Shown here: piece after piece, positions 9,946 to 19,839 of the stretch
Position numbering within the stretch: the first letter of the stretch is position 1
Layout: each line of letters opens with the position of its first letter
Assembly: GCA_001687465.1 (NCBI GenBank)
Contig: LVLI01000352.1
Span: forward strand, 1 to 48,351
DNA: 48,351 nt
Direction: 5' to 3'
Source: Halocafeteria seosinensis
Lineage: Eukaryota; Sar; Bigyra; Bicosoecida
Notes under the pieces: generated by a model
Databases searched by the model: none
Told to the model about the DNA's origin: nothing
What the model saw: only the letters and a program-made list of their open reading frames with translations
Made by a program: the position numbers and the translations under genes

Positions 9946-11771
9946 ATGTTCGAGTCCTTGCGGAAGAAGGTCTTTCGTCAAGGACAAAATTCGGCTCCGC
10001 AGCAACAACGAAGACGTCAACGGCAGGACTCGGGAAGACCAGGAGCTATTGGACTCCATGCAGTCCAGCAGCAACAACAGCAAGAGCAACCAGTGCATCT
10101 GCAGAGGAAGACTGAGGATAATATGAAGTCTCCAGAAAGGAATGCTGATGAGCAAGTACCGAGACGACCTGCGAGATCAAGAAGGTATGGTGTTCCGTCT
10201 TTCACCGTAGCATTCCGCTGACAACGTTCTGGAGTGTCTCCGCAGACGATCTTCCATCGTACGAGAGGAACAAGTAGCAGAGTTGGAAGATTTACCACTC
10301 TTACAGGATACACCTAGCTCACGGAAAGAAGAAATATTTCGAAAGAAGCTCAAACTGTGCTGTGTTATTTTCAATTTCGAAGATGCTTCCTCTAACAAGC
10401 GGTACGTAGGCACGAGTCGTAGGGTAGTGTGAAGTTTGCCCTTTACTTGCACGTTGCTTTGTCACCCCGACCACTCGCAGAGGCAAAGAAATCAAAAGAT
10501 CTACATTATTAGAATTAGTTGACTACGTGAACGACTCCGGAGGTCACAAGGTGAGCTCGCCTTCTAAGCGACGACATAGTTTTCTGATACACGCTGCCTG
10601 CCTGCCTATGTACAGGTTTTCACGGAAGCTGTAATGCCAGACGTAATCGAAATGGTGAGCGTCAACTTATTCCGGCCGTTGCCACCGACAAACGAAGAGT
10701 TTGACCCTGACGAGGATGAACCGGTCTTAGACCCGGCCTGGCCGCACCTTCAAGCAGTATACGAATTTTTGCTGCGGTTTGTGGTGTCAGACGAAGTTAA
10801 AGCAAAAACAGCTAAGAAATACTTAGGTCACAGGTTTTGCCTAAAGATCATCCAACTTTTCGACACAGAAGATCCTCGAGAACGTGACTATTTGAAGACT
10901 ATTTTACACAGATTATACGGAAAATTTATGACATATCGGACATATATCAGACGGGTTATGGCAAACACATTCTATCAGTTTGTTTACGAGACCGGGAAAC
11001 ACAATGGAATAGGAGAGTTACTAGAGATATTGGGCTCTATTATTAACGGATTTGCGCTTCCATTGAAACCCGAGCATAAAGATTTTTTACAGAATGCAAT
11101 CATGCCATTGCACCGGCCCAAGTCCATTGCCAACTATCATCAACAGCTCTCATACTGCGTTACGCAGTTTATCGAAAAGGAATCAGAGACTGCCAGCACT
11201 ATCCTAAAGTCACTATCCAAGATGTGGCCATGGACGAATAGTAGTAAACAGGTGTTACTTCTCAACGAATTAGAGGAAATACTTGAGTTGCTCCCTCACC
11301 ATCAGATCGAACAGAATTATGAGTTCATTTTTAAACTGATAGCAAGGCTGGTTGGAAGTCCTCATTTCCAAGTGGCTGAGAGGACGCTCTATTTGTGGAA
11401 CAGCGACCAATTGCTGGATGTAAGTGGTTGAATAAGGTAGTTTGCTTGTCTTTAAGCCTTGATCACAACCTTGGTTTTCATATGTACTGCAGCATGGCAT
11501 TTTTAGCTCCCAGTATACGGATCGATTGCTGCCTATAGTCTTCCCACCTTTGTATCAGAATGCTACGAATCATTGGAACGGCACAGTGGAACAGCTTGCC
11601 GCAAGTGTACTTCAGCACTATCAAAATACTGAGCCAGAAACATATGAGCGTTGCTTAGCGCGTGAACAGGCTAGAGAAAAGGCTAAGGAGGATACAGAAC
11701 GAGATCATGAGAGGAAATGGGATCTGCTAGAGGAAATGGCTAAAGAAAATTCCCCCATAAGGGACTTTTAG
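9946..11771 (+). CDS. Protein phosphatase 2A B56 (B') regulatory subunit
   Basis: Five exons: 9946-10184, 10246-10401, 10481-10550, 10616-11419 and 11493-11771. They join in frame to 515 residues, a normal length for B56. B56 proteins are curved HEAT-like scaffolds that bind the PP2A A/C core and choose substrates, often through LxxIxE peptides. After a Gln-rich disordered N-terminus (about 1-85) the family core begins at LEDLPLLQDTPSSRKEEIF. Family signatures are FNFEDASSNKRGKEIKRSTLLELVDYV, DPAWPHLQAVYEFLLRFV, DPRERDYLKTILHRLYGKF and the C-terminal YTDRLLPIVFPPLY and HWNGTV segments. The last ~50 residues are charged (EREHERKWDLLEE type), as in other B56 tails. Each intron is 61-79 nt with GT-AG ends, and joining them restores conserved words such as SNKRGKEI. 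The ATG at 9946 follows an in-frame extension that lacks an ATG, so it is the likely start. Confidence 0.95.
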
Positions 11772-12080
11772 GCTAGGTATAGCATACACGGTTCTTGGGA
11801 AGCGTTTCAATGCCCAGAATATGTCTAGACAATAGTGCACACGTAGACAGCAGGTAACATTGAACTTCACGTTCACAGTAGCTTTCGAATGCGGACCAAC
11901 CAGCCCAATGAAGGGAACAGCGATAGGAGGGAGATTGTTTTCGTCTTGTTTTTGTAGTAAACAAACATACCAACTCGCTCGGTGGGTTTTCTCTGTATAT
12001 CGACCACCATTTCATACACTTTGGGCAACGGGCCCACCAAACCTTCGTGGCAACGCGCCAAAACACCCCTTACGTTAAAG
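11772..12080. other. Intergenic spacer, nothing recognised
   Basis: A 309-bp gap between two plus-strand genes; it must hold the B56 3' UTR and the promoter of the coiled-coil gene. No clear motif was seen. Confidence 0.5.
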
Positions 12081-13790
12081 ATGGCAACTTATCGAGGCTC
12101 TAGTGGCACCGTTCTATCAAAGCAAGACATCGACAGGATCCGTCGTCTTGCTTCACCCACATCGCCACTTGCTGAGACGCTCTCCACTTCTGGTGGGTTT
12201 TGTTCTAGGAAACTGAATGAACCAACTGACAACAACACTTCCAAGAAACGAGCAGTACGTCAAACTCTTTGATTCTTAAGCTTTACCAATCAAACGAACT
12301 ACAAATGAAAATGCTAACAGGATAAAATGCGATATTTAGGAAATATGTCAGTCAATGTGGCACACAAGAGTGGCCGCGTTGAAGGCGATGCGATCCGAAA
12401 GTACAAGGAGGAAATGCGTGAGTACAAACTTTTGCGGATCAGCTTCTTAGGTGGATGTCCAATCCCTTCTGTGAGTTATGCTCGATAATCAGGTCCGAAG
12501 ATTGCTCAGAATGACCAAGTGAAGTGGATGAAATCTCAACTGGCTACGGCGAAGGCGTTATCCGAGAGGGCGAAGCAAGTTCGAACTGAGGTATGGTTGC
12601 GTAAAAAGAGATAGGAGAGCTCATAAATATACCTTTCGAACAAGTCCCTGCAGAAAGAAGAGGAGGAAGCAAGGAAGCGACGAGAAGCAATCGAGGAGGA
12701 AGACATGATCGAAGATGACGTCGCCGAGTATCTTGATCGCTGCGCTAGGGAAAAAGCGGAAAAGGAGGCACAGCGGAAGTCGTTCCGACAAGCCATTACC
12801 GAACAAATTCAGACGAAACAAAACGAAAAAGCAATAGAAGAGGTATGGGGTACTTACTGATGTAGTTTATAATAATTCGAAGCAGCGTTTATGTATTTTG
12901 CGAATGATTTCAGGAGAAGGAATTCCAAAGCGGATTGGCAGAGCAATGTTCCGCCAAGCAAGCTATCGAGAATGAGAAGCAAAGGGCGCAGCAACAGAAG
13001 AGACAACTGTTTGAGAAAAATAGAACATTGCAGATGCAAAATCTTAAAATTGCCGAAGCAGACTCTCGAGAAAAAGAGCGTGCTGCAGCGGCTGAACGCG
13101 AGATGGAACTGCGTTACTTGCAGACGGACCCATTCCCACCTCAGTAAGTTGTGCTGAGGAATTGCACGGAATAATCGAGATTCTTGAAAAGTGTATTCTT
13201 CGAAACTAATTGTCTGCAGTGAACCGCATAAGGTTGCTGAGAGTCTCAATCAAAAGAAGCAAAACGCTTCATCGATTTTGTTAAAGAAGTTGCAACAGGA
13301 CGAAGAAAACGAACTTCAGCGGATAAAGCGATGGCGTGAAGCGGCAAGCTTGGCCGAGAGGAAGAAGGTGGCAGAAAAAAGGGAACGCCAACGCCAGAGC
13401 AAGCAAAATTGGCTTACAGGTTTACAAGCGCAATTGGCAGAGCAAGAACAGACACGCCGAGAAAATGCGATGGAGGATACCCAACATCACGCTGAGATGC
13501 TGGAAATACAACGGAGGGAGCAAGAGAAGGCAAACGAAATTGACGCACATGAACTCCGCAAGAAAAAAGTATACGCCTCCGAACTGGCAGCGCAGAGAGA
13601 AAAGGACAAACACTACTCTCACAAAAAGAGTCCCAAAACAATTGCTTACGAGGAAAGGAATTCATTCAGGTTAAAAGCAGAGGCCGAAGCACAACTGTTA
13701 GATGAAGAAAAAAAGCAAATTCTAAGGCAGTTTAGGGAGTTATCGGATGTACCGCATAGGATAGTTGAGGCCGTACAGAACGTCAAATAA
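12081..13790 (+). CDS. Coiled-coil protein, six exons, 452 aa
   Basis: Exons 12081-12254, 12321-12417, 12493-12590, 12654-12842, 12914-13143 and 13220-13790 join in frame to 452 residues, with introns of 63-76 nt. After a ~60-residue Ser/Thr-rich start (MATYRGSSGTVLSKQDIDRI), residues from ~95 on are almost all Glu/Lys/Arg/Gln/Ala helix, with a break at RYLQTDPFPPHEPHK. Long coiled coils with this composition (trichohyalin/TPH-like) are typical of ciliary microtubule-binding proteins such as CFAP45, CFAP53 and RIB43A, and of centrosomal proteins. I cannot match a specific one, so a cytoskeletal role is only inference. The final residues (QFRELSDVPHRIVEAVQNVK) look like a short folded helix. 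It is convergent with the MYB gene: the stops are about 90 bases apart. Confidence 0.85.
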
Positions 13791-13881
13791 GCAGCACTCA
13801 TGGTGTCTCATCTTATACAGGTTTATACCAGTTTCAACTTACGAGCTACCTCGGTTGGAGCTTTATATTTACTTCGTTTAG

Positions 13882-15438
13882 CTACATATTATCTGTATCA
13901 AAATGATCGAATGACATCAAGGCTCCCGACCCTGTTGTCCGTGGATCGTTGTACCTGTCCGTTCCACCCACATATTCAGTGGCTTTGGACAATTCGTAGC
14001 TATTATCTACACCGTTCGATGAGTCTACCTCATTTATAGTTGGATAAGAGCTGTTCCGAGATGCTTTACGCTTCGTTTGTCGAGCCTCCGCATCACTTGT
14101 AGCTTTGTTTTTCTTCATTCCAATTGACGGTCCTGGCTCTCTGGCCTTCTCACCAGTCGACTGCCTCCTCTTTGCCGAGTTCCACCGGTTCTTTACAGCA
14201 TTTTCTGTGCGTCCCGGCAAGTGTTTAGCAATTTCGCACCAGCGATTTCCTGAGGGAGAACAACATATTCCTATTCGTCGCTCGAAACTTTACATCTCGT
14301 AGCTATTGGTGGAAGCTTACCTAATTTTCGGCGTAGTTCGACCAAAATTTTGTCTTCCTCTTCAGTCCACGGGTCTTTACGAATGTCAGGACTCAAGTGG
14401 TTGAACCACCTTTCTCGGCATTGTTTACCAATACGACCAGGAATCCTGGAAGCGATTTCACTCCACTTTGTGATGCCCTTCTCCATGCATTCTATGATCA
14501 CCTTATCTTCACTGGGGAGCCACGGGCCCTTTTTCAGACCAGGTTTCAAAACTTTTTGCCATCTATGAAGACACTGTACATCGGTTCTGGCGCTGTTTAA
14601 GTATTCTTGGCTGATAAACTTCCAATATCGAGGACCCATTTTGTCTACTCCACGAATCAATGCTTGATCTTCTGCCTCGGTCCATTTGCCACCCATACCT
14701 GTATTTTCACACGTTCACTAAAGATTTTCCGTGATTTCAAGTACGCTTAGTTAGCTTACCATTCATTTCATCCTCCATATTTTGGATGGAACCAATTCCA
14801 GGGTCGTCATTGCCACTCGAAGCTCCTTGATGAGCTTCAGCGTTGTCTCCCTCTTCGCCTGCTACCAGTGCGTGCATGGCACTTTGACTTCTTTGTTGAG
14901 CAGTTGATACCTCCTGTTGTTGCTGTTGCTGTTGTCGTCTCGTCGATTTTCGAACGGCTTGTCTGGTTTCGGTACTGAGGTTGGATCCAGCAGATGCGGC
15001 GGCAACATCACGGGTGTTGTTGTCGCCCTCTTTCGTAACTCCTCTCGCTCCTCCAACCATGTTCGCGCTGCGGGTGCGACCTGAAAACATCGGTTCATGT
15101 AGGTGATCTGCCGGAGAAGACGACCGCATACGGAATACTGGGGGATTGCCTGAGTTAGGTGCGGATTCTCCTCCCAAGGTAAACATATTCGCGGCTTCCT
15201 GTTCTCGAATTAAAGACGACGGGGTATTCCCAATACTTGAATGGTTACCAACAGGTCCTGTAGCGTCGGTTCCACCGCCATTTATTAAGGTACTTCCCAG
15301 ATTCAGCGCTCCTCGCGCTCCCGACGACGACGATGATGAAGAAAGTGCTGCTCCGAGACCACCTTCCAGTCCATTACCGGCCCCTCCAGCGCCCGACGTG
15401 ATGTCATGCCAAGAAGGGTTCCGCGAATGGGATGCCAT
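13882..15438 (-). CDS. Three-repeat MYB (3R-MYB) transcription factor
   Basis: Exons 15438-14760, 14698-14321 and 14249-13882 join in frame to 474 residues; introns are 61 and 71 nt. Residues 1-~225 are disordered: Ser/Gly-rich, then a poly-Gln run near RRQQQQQQQ. Three tandem MYB repeats follow: R1 ([18 protein letters not shown], residues ~229-280), R2 ([15 protein letters not shown], ~281-331) and R3 ([19 protein letters not shown] plus [22 protein letters not shown], ~332-381). The regularly spaced Trp residues, [10 protein letters not shown] in R2 and the NAVKNRW recognition helix in R3 are those of c-MYB/3R-MYB proteins, which bind AACNG-type sites and often drive cell-cycle genes. The second intron splits R3 and its removal restores KLGNRW. 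An in-frame ATG at 15477 would add 13 residues. The C-terminal ~95 residues are Lys- then Asp/Ser-rich. Nuclear location is expected. Confidence 0.92.
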
Positions 15439-16350
15439 CGTGTTCACCAACTGCTTGCAATATAGTGCCGTTGACATGAACAGAAAGTGTACGTTTTTTC
15501 TCCCCGGCTCCGTCTCCGTGCAAGCAAGGGCGTTTCCTCCCTGATCCACGCCAAATAACGACACGAGGACGCACAAACTATGCCACGTTTGTCGACTGCT
15601 GAATACCGCACACTTCGAACACCACTCCAAACAACAACATGAAACGACACTCCAGTGTTCCCAAATTCAAAGTGAAATCGTTCGGGGGGCCGACTTAACG
15701 GATCTTTCGGCGAAGCAATCCGCCAACTTCAACCAGCCGCACGTCCACGGGGACTTCGTCATGAGTGCAAGAAGACGATCATTAAGAAATGGCTTGTAGT
15801 ACTGATGTCATGGAACTACGTTGATCCAATAGACGCTGAGTTCGGCCCAAGGAACAGGGGGAATGAAGCCACTGAAGTCACTTCCTCCGAACAAACCTGG
15901 AACTTCGGACTGTGTGTTGTACAGATGCGAAGATACTGTATACAGTAGTGTAGAGGTTTCAAGCAGTCAATACTACGTTTAAGAGCGATAGTAGCCTGAT
16001 CACGTGTCACATCAGTATCAAATGGCACTCCTGTGGTGTCCAGTCGCCACCCACCATCTATCCTGATGACCTTCATTGGCTGAGCGGCCTGAACGTCAAA
16101 CGTCTTACAGTGGTAGCTCTGTTTGTGGAGGATTCAAGTCCTCTGGGGCAACGGTATCATGTCGCTGCCACTAAAGTCCACCGCTTGAATAACCAATCGC
16201 CCTCTGTAATACTAGCTGTACGTGTTCAGCGATGTGAAGGTCGATGCGTCCATGGGGATTTCGGACATAAGGAAATGCATACATGTATACCAGCAAGTAT
16301 TGTGGACTGGAAAGTCGAAGCAGTCTGCCGAACCGACTAGCACGACTTTG
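15439..16350. other. Intergenic region upstream of the MYB gene
   Basis: No intact gene is seen. The part next to 15438 should include the MYB promoter. TACTGTA and TACAGTA abut at 15934-15947, giving a near-palindromic stretch. The bases at 16100-16150 have a weak hairpin (GAGGA-TTCAAG-TCCTC) but do not form a tRNA. Confidence 0.4.
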
Positions 16351-17114
16351 ATGCGAGAAGAACATGGTAATCATGAACAGAACGCTCCGAAAGATAAACT
16401 TGCAGAGCTTCAGATGGAGAGTGTGGTGAAATTGTAACAGCCAGATCCGGTTGGGTTTTTTTATCTTCGAGAGCAAGAACTACGAAGCCTTGTGGCAACA
16501 CGATATTTCAACAGAGGGCGCAAGGAGCTGTACGTTGAGGGCTTGGTGAAAATCGACAAGATACTACCAACTTCTTCAGCTTGGATTTAGAAGTAGGGCC
16601 TTGTTGGTTTTCTTCTTTATACAAAAGATCTTCCAAATTCTGCCCACAGTAAGCCATCCAAGGATCATCAGGCAAAGGCTCATATTCCAGAAAGTTCATC
16701 ACGTACTGGATAACATTCTCCTTGGTCGTTTTCTTCAGCTCCTTTCTTGTACGCTCCTTCAATTGGGAAACTTTCTGCGAATACTCAGTCTTGCGAAAGG
16801 CTTTTCAAGAAAAACTGCTTATCCATGTCACTCCGAGGACAGAACTGCCCTTTCGAGCAGATTCAAAACAAGCCAAACGGAAGTTCCCGCGCAGTTGTGA
16901 CCGTATACTGGAGTACGAATTGACGGTAAACGATTTAGACAGTGAAATTGAAAGCGCGGAGAAAGAGCTTGAAGCGGTCGATAAGAAAATCGAAGAATTT
17001 GCCAATACGAATGCGACTTCGGAGCGAACAGTTGAGGTTGTAGCCGAGAAGGCTCACGTTTCTCGCGAATCTGTTGATACAAGAAAGCGAGAGACCAGGA
17101 GGACAATCGAGTAG
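16351..17114. pseudogene. Rearranged relic of the SWIM zinc-finger gene
   Basis: Pieces of the intact gene at 17974-19077 are present in shuffled order and orientation. 16351-16420 (+) matches the HGQKDEEPSRNDELAQLK stretch. 16501-16562 (+) matches RFFERGMDELYLEGLVNIDK. About 16595-16826 on the minus strand matches the block from QRFLKSLSNAEYSQKV to SLPDDPWVFYCGKELQDILHEEA; translated on minus it reads PLPDDPWMAYCGQNLEDLLYKEE. About 16840-17114 (+) matches CERILQYKLTKNELGWEIARMERELRDIDRQI, reading CDRILEYELTVNDLDSEIES. In the intact gene the order is second, third, first, fourth piece. No counterpart of the zinc-finger cysteines was found. It is a duplicate that suffered an internal inversion and transposition and cannot encode the protein. 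Confidence 0.75.
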
Positions 17115-17973
17115 ACAGTCAACGTCTTCGAAGATGCCACGGAATTAGCTTCCATGCTCGTGTGGATATCAATCTCCGTTGCTGTTCAATCGTACACTAG
17201 CCCTAACTTGTAAACTTGCTTATTATACACAGCAATGCCGTAGACTCTCAGCAAATCTTCGCACGGTTGCCTAATAGCATTGAGCTTCCAACCACGCAGA
17301 ACAAGATGCCATGTGGTCCACAGTCTGCCTTTGGCTTTCGGAAAAGATAAGAACTCTGTGAGATTTGTTTTCCATGGCAAACCATACCTAGCTGTACTTG
17401 CACTGAAAGTGGTTACGCCCTTCCTGGAAGTTCCTGCAACTTACCCTACCACAACTTGGAAGGATGGCTCGAGGATTTCAATTCTGGGTACCAACTAGTC
17501 AATTGTGATCGCGTTGGAAAGCGATACCCTAAAGTCCTGCTCACAGTAAGGAAGAGAAATACAGGGAAAATGTTTGACTGAAGATTATGAAGCTATGTCC
17601 GCCATGCTCTTTAACCATCGTGTCAACGATTTTCCCAATCCGCGCTCCAGATTCCGTGGCCCCTATGAGACGATCCTGTACAACTGTGGTAAATGTGGCA
17701 GGCACACGCTCATTCGTGTGATCAATAGAGAGCTGTTCTCCTGCCGGAGCTGGGTTGCAATGCGTTGCAACTGGCAGTGCCTTGCATCTTCCTTGATTGA
17801 TCTGCATGAGCCCCATTCAAACGTGAAGGTGGGATGGTTGACGGGGTGACAGACGACCTCGCTGGCAATGATTGAAATTCAATTCCATGATTCATAATTG
17901 GGCGAGCCTTAAAGTGCATCAGTAAGGACGACGTGTTTGAGTTGAATTTGAATCTGGGGAACTGGATTAGCAA
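17115..17973. other. Intergenic region upstream of the SWIM gene
   Basis: Two short plus frames exist (17280-17498 and 17574-17849, the latter with a CGKCGRH motif), but neither resembles a known family and no convincing splice links them to the SWIM gene. It should include the SWIM gene promoter. Confidence 0.35.
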
Positions 17974-19077
17974 ATGGCATCCGAAGCTTCAGTAGGATCC
18001 AAGTTCGATGTCTCTGAAGCTGGAGCTAACGGCCAGGAGGCAGATAGACTGGAGCTGGACCACCTATACGATGCGACAGACGATGAAGTAGATATCTCTG
18101 GAACAGATGACCAGAATGACGGTGAAGGGGTGTATTTTGATCTGAATGAGGGAGAGCTCCAGGATATGATGGAACCGCGTTTTTTCGAGCGAGGAATGGA
18201 TGAGCTCTACCTCGAAGGGCTGGTGAATATAGACAAAGTCTTTTCAAGGGAAGCCCATGGCCACGCTGTTGGGACGTCCGTCTACTCTGTAGTGCTTTCA
18301 CGTGGTTTGGATGGATTAACAGGAACGTGCACGTGTCCAGCCTTTGCTAAGAATGGTCCTTGCAAACACGTAGCTGCTGTCGGGCTCGCTTTGATTGACT
18401 ATAACAAGCAAGGGGCGTTCTATACCTCCAGCGATTACGATAAACAGCGTTTCTTAAAGAGTCTTTCGAATGCTGAATACTCACAGAAAGTTGCCGATTT
18501 GAAAGAGCGCACGAAGAAGGAATTACAGAAGAAAACCAAAGAGGACCTCGTTGAACAATTTATGAAGCTTTTTGAGTATGGATCTCTGCCTGATGATCCA
18601 TGGGTATTTTACTGCGGGAAGGAGCTCCAGGACATATTACATGAAGAAGCACACCAAGAAAAGGAAAAGAGGCATGGACAGAAAGACGAGGAACCCTCAC
18701 GGAATGATGAACTTGCACAACTCAAGCAAAAACGGCAGAATTGTGCTGCACAAATTGCGAAATGTGAGAGAGAGAGACAAAAAGCGGAAAGATGGATGGA
18801 AACGCCCGAAGCAAAACGTTTGAAGAATTGTGAGCGCATTTTGCAATACAAACTTACCAAGAACGAATTGGGTTGGGAAATTGCCAGGATGGAAAGAGAG
18901 CTTAGAGACATCGATAGACAAATCAAGGGACTTGCTAGACACTCTTCCCGAGGAACTCATAATGCAGCGGAGTCTGCACGTTATACTCCTGCACATAAGC
19001 GTGCTGCTCCGGAGCAATTCCAGAGCTCCCAGACTACTAGTAGTGGGCCAACTTCGTCGAAAATGGCACGGAAGTAG
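17974..19077 (+). CDS. SWIM zinc-finger protein with C-terminal coiled coil
   Basis: A single exon of 367 residues. An acidic N-terminus (~1-65, rich in Asp/Glu) is followed by a SWIM-type module: RFFERGMDELYLEGLVNIDKVF (~69-90), a strand region SVYSVVLSRGL, then the zinc ligands C119, C121, C130 and H132 in CTCPAFAKNGPCKHV (C-x-C-x8-C-x-H), and a helix AAVGLALIDY. SWIM domains bind DNA or protein partners in SWI2/SNF2-linked proteins, MEKK1-like ligases and MuDR transposases; no transposase or ATPase domain is joined here. Residues ~160-330 are charged helix, probably coiled coil (ERERQKAERWM, ARMERELRDIDRQI), then a Ser/Thr-rich tail. Its cellular role is unknown. The scrambled duplicate 0.9 kb upstream shows the locus has been tandemly copied. 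The ATG at 17974 is the first in frame. Confidence 0.8.
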   Translation: MASEASVGSKFDVSEAGANGQEADRLELDHLYDATDDEVDISGTDDQNDGEGVYFDLNEGELQDMMEPRFFERGMDELYLEGLVNIDKVFSREAHGHAVGTSVYSVVLSRGLDGLTGTCTCPAFAKNGPCKHVAAVGLALIDYNKQGAFYTSSDYDKQRFLKSLSNAEYSQKVADLKERTKKELQKKTKEDLVEQFMKLFEYGSLPDDPWVFYCGKELQDILHEEAHQEKEKRHGQKDEEPSRNDELAQLKQKRQNCAAQIAKCERERQKAERWMETPEAKRLKNCERILQYKLTKNELGWEIARMERELRDIDRQIKGLARHSSRGTHNAAESARYTPAHKRAAPEQFQSSQTTSSGPTSSKMARK

Positions 19078-19839
19078 CCCAACCAACGCTGCGAGAGGGT
19101 CGGTGTATGATGATGCTTTTTGTTGTTTGATGGCTTCTGATGTAGACCTAAGGGAAGAATTGAAATTGTTACAGATATCCCTATTTTGGATGATGTCGCT
19201 GTTGCTACCGGGAACGCAAGCCATTGTCTTCGTCGTGGCCATGCTGTTGTTACTGAGAAATTCCGGTGCTGCTAGCCTGGCTAAAGAGTCTTTCCTACTT
19301 GAGAGATTCGAGCAAGAACTAACTCACCGCAGCATTGTCAGTGGACCAGTGTTTAATTGTAGACCCTGACAGAGCAGTCTGGAACAATGGCGAATCAGTG
19401 ATTGTCCACTGGCTTCCACTTCGCTCAGCACTCCCATCCCTCTTTGCAACGGAGCCCCATACCAATGGTATGATACCATACTGAGCGAGTTCATTCATTG
19501 TGGGATCTTTTTGTAACCTACGACCTCCATGCTGTTATCAACACATGATTCTTTCCAGGTTCCATGGCGACCGTATGACGTTAATTCTGTTAGAAGCACA
19601 ATAATTCTTTCCAGCTCCCTTCATGGAGTTCCATGATTCTACAGTCGGAACGAATCTGTGGAGTTTTGTTGAAGTACAGTATACAAACAACTGACCACAT
19701 CTAGCTATACAGTAGTATTGATTTACACTATTCTACACCACTAGCGTGGATTGTGTTAGCATATATTAATGCAGTATAATTTGACTAGGTAGAGAGCCAT
19801 CCATGCTCGCCATCGTTGAAATAGTCACTCTGTAAAGTA
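19078..19839. other. Intergenic spacer
   Basis: No gene is seen. An imperfect direct repeat (ATGATTCTTTCCAGGTTCCATGG and ATAATTCTTTCCAGCTCCCTTCATGG) lies near 19548 and 19599. TACAGTA heptamers are at 19675-19681 and 19708-19714; the second sits in ACAGTAGTATTGATTTA, a near copy of a stretch at 23891. Confidence 0.4.

Noticed and set aside
16100-16150. tRNA-like stretch with a TTCAAG loop
   Set aside because: The hairpin loop is six bases, and no acceptor, D or anticodon stems of the right spacing can be drawn.
17974-19077. SWIM protein considered as a MuDR-type transposase
   Set aside because: There is no DDE catalytic domain, no terminal inverted repeats were seen, and the RFFERG...CxC...CxH layout fits stand-alone SWIM proteins better.
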